Assembly (NCBI RefSeq): GCF_040096015.1
Contig: NZ_JBBMFO010000010.1
Coordinates: 1 to 56,791, forward strand
DNA from: Peptoniphilus_A hominis
GTDB lineage: Bacteria > Bacillota > Clostridia > Tissierellales > Peptoniphilaceae
Length of the DNA stretch: 56,791 nt
Reading direction: 5' to 3'
The notes beneath the pieces were generated by a model. That model did no database searches, was not told the origin of the DNA, and worked only from the letters and a program-made list of their open reading frames with translations. Positions 41,457 through 49,845 of the stretch are shown piece by piece. Position numbers and translations under genes: made by a program. Positions within the stretch are counted from its first letter, which is position 1; the number at the start of each line of letters is the position of its first letter.

Positions 41457-42721
41457 TAATTATAATATTATTTGCAGCATTCCTTTTAGGAGTACCTATA
41501 GCATTTGCTTTGGGATTAGTATCATTAGGACAAATAGTAGCTGATGGTTATCCTTTACTTGTAGTAGCACAAAGACTCTTCACAGGAGTTGATAGTATTG
41601 CTTTAACTGCGATTCCTTTGTTTATTTTATCTGGTGGTTTAATGCTCAAAGGTGGAATGAGTGATAGACTTGTAAACTTTGCAGATTTACTAATTGGACA
41701 TCACCCAAGCGGTCTAGCAATGGTAAGTATTTTAGCTTGTATGTTTTTTGCAGCAATCACTGGTTCAGCTATAGCAGCAACAGCTGCTATAGGTGGTATT
41801 ATGGCGCCTATAATGATAGAGAAGGGTTATGACAAAGAATTTTGTGCTCCATTACTAGCAACCGGTGGATCAATAGGTCCTATAATTCCACCATCAATAC
41901 CTTTGCTCATTTATGGTGTTATGGCAAATGTAAGCGTAGCAAAACTATTTATTGGTGGCTTTATTCCTGGAATATTAATGGGTGTAGCCTTGATGATTTA
42001 CTCATATTTTGTAGGTAAAAAGAGAAACTATATTGGTAGAGATGAAAAAGCATCATTTAAAGAGGTACTAGTTGCGGGAAAAGATGCGATATTAGCCTTG
42101 ATAATGCCTATAATTATAATAGGAGGAATAATGAGTGGATTTTTCTCTCCAACAGAGTCTGCTACAGTAGCTACTTTTTATGCATTAATAATAGGTTTAT
42201 TTGTATATAAAGAGCTTAAAATCAGTGATTTGCCAGGAATATTATTAGATGCCGCCAAATCAACAGGACAAGTTTTGCTAGTAGTAGGAGCAGCTTCATT
42301 ATTCACATGGGTAATAACAGTTAACAATATTCCTCAAACAGTTGGAGCATTCTTGGCTGATAATATAGGATCTAAATTTATGTTACTATTAATAATAAAT
42401 ATAATATTGTTGATAGCTGGAACATTTATTGATACTACAAGTGCGGTAGTTATTTTTACTCCTTTATTTTTACCAATAGTCCAAACATTTGGAATAGACT
42501 TAATCCATTTTGGATTAGTAATGGCTGTCAATTTAACTATAGGTATGTGTACACCTCCATTGGGAGTGTGCTTATTTGTTGCAGGATCAATTACAAAAGT
42601 TTCATTGAAAGAACAAATGAAAGATTTAGTTCCTATGCTAGTAGTTTTATTAGTAGTATTATTGATAATAACATATATACCTTCTACGGTAACAATACTA
42701 CCTAATCTCTTTGTTAAATAA
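41453..42721 (+). CDS. dctM: TRAP transporter large permease subunit DctM
   Basis: Ion-coupled transport subunit. Seen: about twelve membrane helices in 422 residues. The signature PLFILSGGLMLKGGMSDRLV is near residue 50, ITGSAIAATAAIGGIMAPIM follows, and the PIIPPSIPLLIYG loop and NLTIGMCTPPLGVCLFV segment contain the ion-site regions. Starts in the ATGA overlap with dctQ. Last gene of the operon. Confidence 0.95.
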   Translation: MIIIILFAAFLLGVPIAFALGLVSLGQIVADGYPLLVVAQRLFTGVDSIALTAIPLFILSGGLMLKGGMSDRLVNFADLLIGHHPSGLAMVSILACMFFAAITGSAIAATAAIGGIMAPIMIEKGYDKEFCAPLLATGGSIGPIIPPSIPLLIYGVMANVSVAKLFIGGFIPGILMGVALMIYSYFVGKKRNYIGRDEKASFKEVLVAGKDAILALIMPIIIIGGIMSGFFSPTESATVATFYALIIGLFVYKELKISDLPGILLDAAKSTGQVLLVVGAASLFTWVITVNNIPQTVGAFLADNIGSKFMLLLIINIILLIAGTFIDTTSAVVIFTPLFLPIVQTFGIDLIHFGLVMAVNLTIGMCTPPLGVCLFVAGSITKVSLKEQMKDLVPMLVVLLVVLLIITYIPSTVTILPNLFVK

Positions 42722-42728
42722 TATTTTA

Positions 42729-42797
42729 AACTTCTAACTATATGTAAATTAGACGTTGGTCGTGATTATACAAATATAAATAGTTAGAAGTTTTTTA
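42729..42797 (+). terminator. Operon-end hairpin with unusually large loop
   Basis: Seen: perfect 12-bp arms AACTTCTAACTA (42729-42740) and TAGTTAGAAGTT (42781-42792) separated by 40 nt and followed by T4AATT. Position right after dctM fits a terminator, but the loop is far larger than normal. Confidence 0.65.
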
Positions 42798-42979
42798 ATT
42801 ATTATAAACATTTTTATTTTTGATTTTATCTTAAATTTTTACATAAGAAAATTTTTTACTTTTTTAATTTTTATTCTTTAAATAAGAAAAAGTGAAAACC
42901 TTTTAAATTTGAATTTAAATTGATTTCTTAAAATAAAGGTAAAATTTTTCCATAATAGTAAGTATAGTATAATAGCCTT

Positions 42980-43104
42980 AATTTTATAAAAAAATCCTTT
43001 TGATTTAATTGGCTGAAATCAAATATAATTTTTTCGGAATTTTTAAAAAGGGCAAAAATTTTGCCTTATATCAAGGTCTGAGCACAGTTTGCTCAGACTT
43101 TTTT
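42980..43104 (+). ncRNA. Candidate small RNA or leader RNA
   Basis: Seen: TATAAT at 42968-42973 (weak -35), then about 125 nt with three successive hairpins: TTTGATTT/AAATCAAA (42999-43006, 43016-43023), GGCAAAA/TTTTGCC (about 43051-43065) and the strong terminator at 43076. No ORF with an SD. It does not match a riboswitch I recognise. Between two operons, 336 bases before the DUF3798 gene. Confidence 0.42.
43076..43104 (+). terminator. Terminator of the candidate RNA
   Basis: Seen: GTCTGAGCA (43076-43084) and TGCTCAGAC (43090-43098), perfect 9-bp stem, 5-nt loop, then six T. It ends the candidate RNA, or any read-through from dctM. Confidence 0.92.
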
Positions 43105-43361
43105 ATTGCAGGCTTATTTATTGGTGTAAAGGAGAAAAAGGAAAAAGTATTATTTTTTTAGATAGACTATTTATATTATTAATAATTTGTTTTTTAAAAA
43201 TTCTCTATTTAAATTGTTGAAAAATATTATCAAAAACCTGCATTTCTTCAAAAGATTATTTGAAAGAAATATATCAAAATTAAATTTTACTTTGTGTAAA
43301 TATTAGGTAAAATTTTTGTATTTAAAAAATTTCTTTGTATGTTCATATATTGAGAATAATA
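43105..43361 (+). other. AT-rich non-coding stretch
   Basis: No ORF. A perfect inverted repeat AAATTTTAC (43282-43290) / GTAAAATTT (43307-43315) with TTGTA after it is a weak terminator-like element just before the promoter at 43362. Confidence 0.4.
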
Positions 43362-43390
43362 TTGACCTTTGCTATTTAATGTGATAAAAT
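43362..43390 (+). promoter_or_regulatory. Promoter of the DUF3798-ABC operon
   Basis: Seen: -35 TTGACC (43362-43367), 17-nt spacer, -10 TAAAAT (43385-43390) with an upstream TGA that makes it an extended -10. Leader about 43 nt with GAGGTG at its end. Confidence 0.82.
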
Positions 43391-43439
43391 CTCTTTAATT
43401 TATAAACCAATATTAAATAAATTAGAAGAGGTGTAAAAA

Positions 43440-44789
43440 ATGAAAGTAAAATTTAAAAGGTTTATGGGTATTATGATGCTATTATTAGCAGTTATCGCCT
43501 TTAGCGGTTGTCAAAAAGTTGACAATGGAGCTAAAGAGGAAGGCAAAGATGCTAATGTTGCTGCCGATGTCAAAGAAGATGGCGTTAAAGCTCAATTTGA
43601 AACTCTTAAAGATGGCGAAGAATTCCATATTGGAATTATAACTGGTACAGTATCACAAGGTGAAGATGAGTTCCGTGCTGCTCAAAAAGCTATTGAACTT
43701 TATGGTTCTGCTGATGAAGGCGGAGTTATTAAACACGACACTTATCCAGACAGATTTGAAGCTGAACAAGAAACTACAATTTCAAAGATTGTAGCTATGG
43801 CAGATGACCCTCTAATGAAAGCTGTAATTGTAAATCAATCAGTTCCAGGAACTGTAGCAGCCTTTAATCAAATTAGAGAAAAAAGACCTGATATCATTCT
43901 TGTTAACTTAGTTGCACAAGAAGATACAGTAATGGTAGAAAAAGCAGCTGACCTAGTAATGGATGCCGATAATGTTTCCAGAGGTTACAGAATTATTGCT
44001 GCAGCAAAGGAAATGGGAGCTACTAAATTTGCTCATATCACTTTCCCTAGACACATGTCTATTGAACTTTTAGCTCTTAGAAGAGCTATCATGGAAGAAG
44101 CATGTAAAGACCTAGGACTTGAATTTATTTCACTTAACGCACCTGATCCAACAACTGATATTGGTATCCCAGGAGCACAACAATATGTAGCTGAAAATAT
44201 TCAACCTTGGATTGACAAGTATGGTAAAGACACTGCTTTCTTCTGTACAAATGATGCACATACTGAACCACTTCTTAGAGGTGTTGCAGCTGGTGGAGCT
44301 ATCTTTGTAGAACAAGATTTACCATCTCCAATCATGGGTTATCCAAAGGCATTCTCTGTTGATATTAAAGATATGGCAGGAGATTGGCAAGCAATCAACG
44401 CTGCTGTTGAAAAAGCTGTTATTGAAAAAGGCGGCGACAAGAGAATGGGTACTTGGGCTTATTCATTAGGTTATTCACTAACTCTTGGTGCACTTGACCA
44501 TGTAATGGATGTTCTTAAGGGACAAGGAGAACTTCTTAACCAAGAACAAATCGTAAGTGCTATTGAAAAATATACTGAAGGTGCAAACTGGATGGTTGAA
44601 AACTATATAGATAGAGCTTCTGGAGAAAAGAAAGAAAATCACTTCTTACTATCTCAAGACACTTATGTATATGGTAGAGGTTACCTAGGTATGGATAAAG
44701 TTGAAGTTCCTGAAAAGTATTTGAATCTTAATGTTGATTTAGATGCTATTGAAGCTGCTCAAGAACAAGCTGAAGGACAAGCTAAATAA
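43440..44789 (+). CDS. DUF3798 substrate-binding lipoprotein of an ABC importer
   Basis: Seen: signal with lipobox FSGC (Cys near 24), an acidic linker, then a periplasmic-binding-protein fold with FHIGIITGTVSQGEDEFRAA and DTAFFCTNDAHTEPLLRGVAAGG. 449 aa and this motif set are DUF3798. It heads an operon with a double-domain ABC ATPase and two permeases of the sugar/nucleoside type, so it is the likely binding component. Codons are highly biased towards preferred ones, suggesting high expression. Substrate unknown; sugar, nucleoside or autoinducer are possible. Confidence 0.86.
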   Translation: MKVKFKRFMGIMMLLLAVIAFSGCQKVDNGAKEEGKDANVAADVKEDGVKAQFETLKDGEEFHIGIITGTVSQGEDEFRAAQKAIELYGSADEGGVIKHDTYPDRFEAEQETTISKIVAMADDPLMKAVIVNQSVPGTVAAFNQIREKRPDIILVNLVAQEDTVMVEKAADLVMDADNVSRGYRIIAAAKEMGATKFAHITFPRHMSIELLALRRAIMEEACKDLGLEFISLNAPDPTTDIGIPGAQQYVAENIQPWIDKYGKDTAFFCTNDAHTEPLLRGVAAGGAIFVEQDLPSPIMGYPKAFSVDIKDMAGDWQAINAAVEKAVIEKGGDKRMGTWAYSLGYSLTLGALDHVMDVLKGQGELLNQEQIVSAIEKYTEGANWMVENYIDRASGEKKENHFLLSQDTYVYGRGYLGMDKVEVPEKYLNLNVDLDAIEAAQEQAEGQAK

Positions 44790-44802
44790 TTATTTTATAA
44801 GA

Positions 44803-44840
44803 AAAATTAAAGTCAACGGGCTACCGTTGATTTTAATTTT
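44803..44840 (+). terminator. Intra-operon attenuating hairpin
   Basis: Seen: AAATTAAAGTCAACGG and CCGTTGATTTTAATTT arms (near-perfect) with a 4-nt loop, then TTATTTT. It lies between the binding-protein gene and the ATPase gene. Partial termination or 3'-end protection would keep binding protein in excess. Confidence 0.72.
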
Positions 44841-44865
44841 ATTTTAAGAAGATGGAGGGATTTTG

Positions 44866-46461
44866 TTGACAAACAGTTTACTTGAAGTCAAGAATGTCAG
44901 CAAGAGTTTTGGCGAAAACGTCGTCTTAAAGGATGTTAATTTTAACCTTCAAAAGGGAGAAATTTTGGGACTTGTTGGTGAAAATGGTGCAGGTAAGTCC
45001 ACTCTTATGAATATAATTTTCGGAATGGAAGTTATTAAAGACACAGGCGGTTATAACGGTGAAATTTATTTTGACGGAAAATTAATTGACTTCAAAAACC
45101 CAATTGACGCCTTAAATGCAGGCATAGGCATGGTACATCAAGAATTTAGTTTAATCCCTGGATTTACAGTTGCAGAAAATATTACTCTCGATATGGAGAA
45201 GACAAATTCCTCTGTAATTTCTAAAATTTTTGGTAAAAAACTAGAGAGTATAGATGCTAAAGAAAATATTAGAATAGCAGGTAAGTCTCTCGACACTTTG
45301 GAAGTTAGCATTGATACCAGTGCTTTAGTTTCCGAAATGCCTGTTGGTCATAAGCAATTTATTGAAATTGCTAGGGAAATGACAAGAAAAGATGTTAAGT
45401 TAATAATTATGGATGAGCCAACTGCTGTACTTACAGAAACTGAAGCTAACAACCTTATTGCTTCACTAAGGACTCTAGCAGATCTTGGCATTTCTATAAT
45501 TTTCATCACTCACAGACTTCGTGAAATCATAAATGTATGTGATCAAGTTGTTGTACTTAGAGATGGTGAAATAATTGAAGACAGAAAGAATGAAAATCTA
45601 TCTATTGAACAAATTGCTAAATGGATGGTTGGTAGAGATGATGAATCAAAGAAGTTAGCTGTAGAGAAAGTGGATAAGAATTTAGATGAAAATGACCACA
45701 TTCTTGAAATTGAAAACCTCTGGGTTGATATGCCAGGTGAAGCTGTCTACGATGTAAGTCTTTCTGTTATTAGAGGAGAAATTCTAGGCATTGCTGGCCT
45801 TGCTGGTCAAGGTAAACTTGGTATTCCAAATGGAATTTTGGGCACTTATCCAGTAGGTGGCAAGCTAATTTATAATGGCAAAGAATTAAAACTTGGCGAT
45901 ACTTTAGATATTTTGAGAAATAAAATTGCCTTTGTTTCTGAAGATAGAAGAGGTGTAGGTCTTTTATTGGAAGAGCCAATTTTTTGGAATATAGCTTTTA
46001 ATGCTATGCAAGTTCAAGAAAAGTTTATTAAAAGAGTTCTTGGATTTAAGTTTAGAGATGAAGCTAAGATGAAAGAGCTATCTAATGAATACATTGAATC
46101 TCTGCACATAAAGACAACTGGACCAGAACAAAAGGCAGGAAACTTATCTGGTGGGAACCAACAAAAGATTTGTCTTGCTAAAGCTTTTGCCATGGAACCA
46201 GACCTTTTATTTGTATCTGAACCTACTAGAGGTATAGACATTGGTGCAAAGGAACTTGTATTAGATGCCTTAAAAGAAAGTAATGAAAAGGACAATACTA
46301 CTATTGTCATGGTTTCATCAGAACTTGAAGAACTTAGAAGTATATGTAATAGAATTGCTGTTATTTGTGAAGGAAAAATCGCAGGGATTTTACCAGCAAA
46401 TGCTGATGCAACAGAATTTGGACTTCTAATGAGTGGAGAAGTGGAGGCAGTAAATGACTAA
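44866..46461 (+). CDS. ABC transporter ATP-binding protein, double-domain sugar/nucleoside type
   Basis: Seen: two nucleotide-binding domains. The first has Walker A GENGAGKST and Walker B LIIMDEPTA; the second has a degenerate P-loop GLAGQGKL in place of GxxGxGKS/T, but an intact LSGGNQQK signature and LFVSEPTRGIDIGAKE. This matches RbsA/MglA/YufO-type ATPases. 531 aa from the TTG at 44866 (GGAGGG six bases upstream); TTG at 44863 is the alternative. Energises the two permeases that follow. Overlaps the first permease by 8 bases. Confidence 0.93.
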   Translation: MTNSLLEVKNVSKSFGENVVLKDVNFNLQKGEILGLVGENGAGKSTLMNIIFGMEVIKDTGGYNGEIYFDGKLIDFKNPIDALNAGIGMVHQEFSLIPGFTVAENITLDMEKTNSSVISKIFGKKLESIDAKENIRIAGKSLDTLEVSIDTSALVSEMPVGHKQFIEIAREMTRKDVKLIIMDEPTAVLTETEANNLIASLRTLADLGISIIFITHRLREIINVCDQVVVLRDGEIIEDRKNENLSIEQIAKWMVGRDDESKKLAVEKVDKNLDENDHILEIENLWVDMPGEAVYDVSLSVIRGEILGIAGLAGQGKLGIPNGILGTYPVGGKLIYNGKELKLGDTLDILRNKIAFVSEDRRGVGLLLEEPIFWNIAFNAMQVQEKFIKRVLGFKFRDEAKMKELSNEYIESLHIKTTGPEQKAGNLSGGNQQKICLAKAFAMEPDLLFVSEPTRGIDIGAKELVLDALKESNEKDNTTIVMVSSELEELRSICNRIAVICEGKIAGILPANADATEFGLLMSGEVEAVND

Positions 46462-47530
46462 AAAGAAAAGTTTAATTAACAAAATTGGAATTCCACGACT
46501 TATTATTGGAGTCTTCTTACTAATTCTTTTTATTGCAGCTCCAATGGCTGGCGTTTCATTAGTCGATTCTATTGACAATGTTCTTTCAAGATTTGGTATG
46601 TTTTCAGTTTTAGTTTTATCCCTTGTGCCAATGGTACAATCTGGTTGTGGACTTAACTTTGGTATCCCAATTGGAGTTGTAGCGGGAATTCTTGGTGGTG
46701 TAACTTCAATTGAATTTGGTTTTACAGGTTTTAAAGGGATTTTCATAGCAATGCTATTTGCATCTCTTATAGCAGTTGTATTTGGATTTTTCTACGGACT
46801 ACTTTTAAATAGAATTAAGGGCGATGAAATGCTTATTGCAACTTATGTTGGATATTCATTCACAGCTTTTATGTGTATTGCCTATTTAATTCTTCCTTAC
46901 AAGAATCCAGTTTCTGTTTTAAGTTATGGAGGAAAGGGACTATCCCAACAAATTCCAGTTGCAGATTATTGGATGAAGTCAAAAATTTTGGAAGATGGCA
47001 CTAAGGTAACTGTTGGTGTATTAAATAACTTTTTAAGTATTAATATACTTGGTGTTAAAATTCCTGTGGGTATGTTTTTATTATTTGCACTTATGGCATT
47101 TATTGTATGGGCATTTTTCAAGACAAAAACTGGTACTGCAATGACAGCTGTAGGATCTAACTCAGAATATGCAAAGGCTGCTGGTATTCACATTAACAAG
47201 GTAAGACTTGTTTCTGTAATTCTTTCAACAGTTATTGCTGCCATCGGTATTGTTATTTACCAACAATCCTATGGTTTTATACAACTTTACCAAGCACCGC
47301 TTTCCTTTACATTCCAAACAGTAGCTGCACTATTAATTGGTGGTGCAAGTATTAACAAGGCATCAATTCCAAATGTTATAATTGGTACATTTTTATTCCA
47401 AGGTGTAATTACACTTACTCCTACTGTAATAAATGGTGCATTAAATATTGATATTTCAGAAATATTAAGAATGATAATCACAAATGGAATGATAATTTAC
47501 GCACTAACAAGGAGGAGTAAAGATGAATAA
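46454..47530 (+). CDS. ABC transporter permease 1 (BPD_transp_2)
   Basis: Seen: about nine membrane helices in 358 residues, with SGCGLNFGIPIGVVAGILGG, AVGSNSEYAKAAGIHINKVR and LIGGASINKASIPNVIIG, the pattern of the branched-chain amino acid/sugar/nucleoside permease family. SD GGAGG within the end of the ATPase gene. It overlaps permease 2 by 8 bases. The two permeases share the SKASIPN element, showing common descent. Confidence 0.92.
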   Translation: MTKKKSLINKIGIPRLIIGVFLLILFIAAPMAGVSLVDSIDNVLSRFGMFSVLVLSLVPMVQSGCGLNFGIPIGVVAGILGGVTSIEFGFTGFKGIFIAMLFASLIAVVFGFFYGLLLNRIKGDEMLIATYVGYSFTAFMCIAYLILPYKNPVSVLSYGGKGLSQQIPVADYWMKSKILEDGTKVTVGVLNNFLSINILGVKIPVGMFLLFALMAFIVWAFFKTKTGTAMTAVGSNSEYAKAAGIHINKVRLVSVILSTVIAAIGIVIYQQSYGFIQLYQAPLSFTFQTVAALLIGGASINKASIPNVIIGTFLFQGVITLTPTVINGALNIDISEILRMIITNGMIIYALTRRSKDE

Positions 47531-48674
47531 GAAATTTAATTTTAAAGAATTTTTATACAGATTTATGGTTCCTATTTTGTTTATAATCATAGTTGTGGCA
47601 GGACTTATAATTGCTAAACCACCACTATCTTATATAACAAATGAACTTTCCAAGAGAATGGTAAGAAATACATTCCTTGTACTTTCTCTTATCATACCGA
47701 TTATTGCTGGTATGGGTATCAACTTTGGTATTCCACTTGGAGCAATGGCTGGTCAAATTGGAATAATTTTTGCACAAGACTGGGGCTTTACTGGAGCAAC
47801 TGGACTTTTAATAGCTGCTCTTATTGGTACTCCGATTGCAGTTTTACTTGGTCAATTCTCTGGAAGAGTTTTAAATAGAGCAAGAGGAAGAGAAATGATT
47901 ACATCAATGATGCTTGCTTTCTTTATCCTAGGCTGGTACATGCTTTTCCTATTGTACTTCTGCGGAACTTTAATTCCAATGAGAACAAAAGCCATGGTAT
48001 TATCATCTGGTTATGGTATTAAAAACTCCATTACTCTTGCATCTGCCCAAGGCTTTGACAATATTTTAAAAATCAGAGTTAATATTCCTATTACTGCAAA
48101 GCATCAAATTTTATTTGATGTGCCAGTAGTTACAATTTTAATTATTGCTTTACTTTGCGCATTTATCGTATGGTTTAGAAACACTAAACTTGGTCACGAT
48201 ATGAAGGCAGTTGGACAAGATCAATTTGTATCTTCCAACGCAGGTATGAACTCTGATAAAATCAGAATTGCATCTATAGTAATGTCAACTGTACTTGCTT
48301 GCTATGGACAAATTATTTATCTTCAAAACATTGGTACACTTGCAACTTATGCAGGTCAAGACCAAGCAGCACTATACGCTGCAGCATCAATCCTTGTTGG
48401 TGGTGCATCTGTATCCAAGGCATCAATTCCAAATGTAATCTTAGGTACTGCACTATTCCACTTGATGTTTATCGTTCTTCCGCAAGCAGGAAGAGTTTTA
48501 ACAGGCGATGCCATGATGGGTGAATATTTCAGAACATTTATCTCCTACGGCGTTGTAACTCTTGCACTTATTCTTCACGCTTTTGAAAGAAAGAGAGAAC
48601 TTGAAGCAAATAGGTTGAAGATGCGAGAAGACAGATTAAATGAAAATAAAAAAGAAGAAGTTACTGAAAATTAA
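47523..48674 (+). CDS. ABC transporter permease 2 (BPD_transp_2)
   Basis: Seen: about nine membrane helices in 383 residues, with GMGINFGIPLGAMAGQIG, AVGQDQFVSSNAGMNSDKIR and LVGGASVSKASIPNVILG, plus a charged cytoplasmic tail (rich in E and K). Pairs with permease 1 as a heterodimer. Last gene of the operon. Confidence 0.92.
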   Translation: MNKKFNFKEFLYRFMVPILFIIIVVAGLIIAKPPLSYITNELSKRMVRNTFLVLSLIIPIIAGMGINFGIPLGAMAGQIGIIFAQDWGFTGATGLLIAALIGTPIAVLLGQFSGRVLNRARGREMITSMMLAFFILGWYMLFLLYFCGTLIPMRTKAMVLSSGYGIKNSITLASAQGFDNILKIRVNIPITAKHQILFDVPVVTILIIALLCAFIVWFRNTKLGHDMKAVGQDQFVSSNAGMNSDKIRIASIVMSTVLACYGQIIYLQNIGTLATYAGQDQAALYAAASILVGGASVSKASIPNVILGTALFHLMFIVLPQAGRVLTGDAMMGEYFRTFISYGVVTLALILHAFERKRELEANRLKMREDRLNENKKEEVTEN

Positions 48675-48702
48675 TATTAATGTAATTTCAAAATTTATAA
48701 TA

Positions 48703-48735
48703 AAAAATTGCTCAAGAATACTTGGGCAATTTTTT
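48703..48735 (+). terminator. Terminator of the DUF3798-ABC operon
   Basis: Seen: AAATTGCTCAAG (48705-48716) and CTTGGGCAATTT (48721-48732) with one wobble pair, 4-nt loop, then T run. Confidence 0.92.
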
Positions 48736-48818
48736 GCGTTTTATAGACTTATAATTAATATTTTCTAAAAATAATTTTCTTGCTTATAACTACAAAGAAT
48801 TTTAAATAAAAATTGGAA

Positions 48819-49682
48819 TTAAATATCTATATATTTATTATTTTCCATGATAAAGGGCGGCGCTACATTGGGGTCCTTGTAGTCCTCAAACTTTTCCTTT
48901 AAGTACTTGTAGCAGGACTCCTTGTCAGGAAATTTTATTGCCTGATAGGGCTCTTCAAAGGAAATTTTTTCTATAAACAAATATCCTTTTTCAAGGGGAA
49001 GAAGAACTCCAACATGACCAATAAAAAGATAATCGCCATCTAAATTGTCATGAAGGACTACAGAAAGCATCTTAATTTTTTCAGGGAAGCTGAAATTTGA
49101 TAAAAATTCCGACATAAGATCTCCTTGAAGCTTTGGATCCTTGCTACTTTTTGTTGCAACTCTTGAAAATAAGCCTTTAAAATTTTTAAATTCCTCATCA
49201 TTGAATAAATTTGAATTTTTTATGGCCTCTTCGTCCATAAAAAGTAGGTCGTCATCAATTTTTGTCTCTCCCTTAAATTTCATCTCATCCTTTAAAAGTA
49301 AAAAGGAATTAATTCTACAATTTGTGTCGGGAAAATCGTGCTTGAGCTTACTTCTCTCATCAATAATTTTGCCAGTATCAATATTTATACTAGATAAACT
49401 TTTAAAATCGCCAATGAGAAGATTTTGCGATATACCTTTGTTATAATCTCTTACAAGAGCAGCAAACTTTTCCAGGCTTTGGCTATTCACACTTCCATCA
49501 AGGGAATTTTTAACAAAATCTAAAGTCTTTTCATCATTTAAATTAGAAATTTCTGGCTCTCCTTTTTTTTCTTCAACCATTTCTCCATTATCAATATTAT
49601 TTTTATTTGTTAAATTATTTTTTGCACAGGCGGATGTAAGAAATGCAAGGCAGGCAAATAAAATTAAAATTTTTCTCTTCAT
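48819..49682 (-). CDS. DUF4300-like lipoprotein
   Basis: Seen: signal with lipobox LTSAC (Cys near 19), then a Lys/Glu/Asn-rich linker and a domain beginning ISNLNDEKTLDFVKNSL. NCRINSFLLLKDEM near residue 120 fits the DUF4300 pattern (conserved N-C-R-x-x-x-F). A late GHVGVLLPLEKGYLFIEKISFEEPYQAIKF contains a His and Glu that could be catalytic in a papain-like NlpC-type fold, which is inference only. 287 aa. SD GGAGGAAAG. Monocistronic on the minus strand, and no gene nearby suggests its role. Confidence 0.75.
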   Translation of the reverse strand: MKRKILILFACLAFLTSACAKNNLTNKNNIDNGEMVEEKKGEPEISNLNDEKTLDFVKNSLDGSVNSQSLEKFAALVRDYNKGISQNLLIGDFKSLSSINIDTGKIIDERSKLKHDFPDTNCRINSFLLLKDEMKFKGETKIDDDLLFMDEEAIKNSNLFNDEEFKNFKGLFSRVATKSSKDPKLQGDLMSEFLSNFSFPEKIKMLSVVLHDNLDGDYLFIGHVGVLLPLEKGYLFIEKISFEEPYQAIKFPDKESCYKYLKEKFEDYKDPNVAPPFIMENNKYIDI

Positions 49683-49713
49683 CTTTCCTCCAAGAATTAA
49701 ATTATCAAAGTAG

Positions 49714-49742
49714 ATTATACAATAAAAAATATTTTTTCTAAA
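49714..49742 (-). promoter_or_regulatory. Promoter of the DUF4300-like gene
   Basis: Seen on the minus strand: -35 TTTAGA (49737-49742), 17-nt spacer, -10 TATAAT (49714-49719). Confidence 0.75.
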
Positions 49743-49793
49743 TGATATCTTGCATAAATAAGTCCCAAAGAAATAAAAAATATAAGCATATCT

Positions 49794-49822
49794 TTTACAT
49801 AATTAAAATGATAAACTAATAA
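49794..49822 (+). promoter_or_regulatory. Probable promoter of dpaL
   Basis: Seen: -35 TTTACA (49794-49799), 17-nt spacer, -10 TAATAA (49817-49822). Start would fall 17 bases before the ATG. Confidence 0.6.
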
Positions 49823-49845
49823 CATAAGATGAAAGCAGGTGAGAC

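Noticed and set aside
42793..43439. Riboswitch for the DUF3798 importer
   Set aside because: No purine, preQ1, THF or other aptamer core that I can recognise; a separate promoter lies close to the gene.
46426..46746. 106-aa minus-strand ORF across the ATPase/permease junction
   Set aside because: Opposite two overlapping, well-supported genes; low-complexity Pro/Ile antisense pattern.
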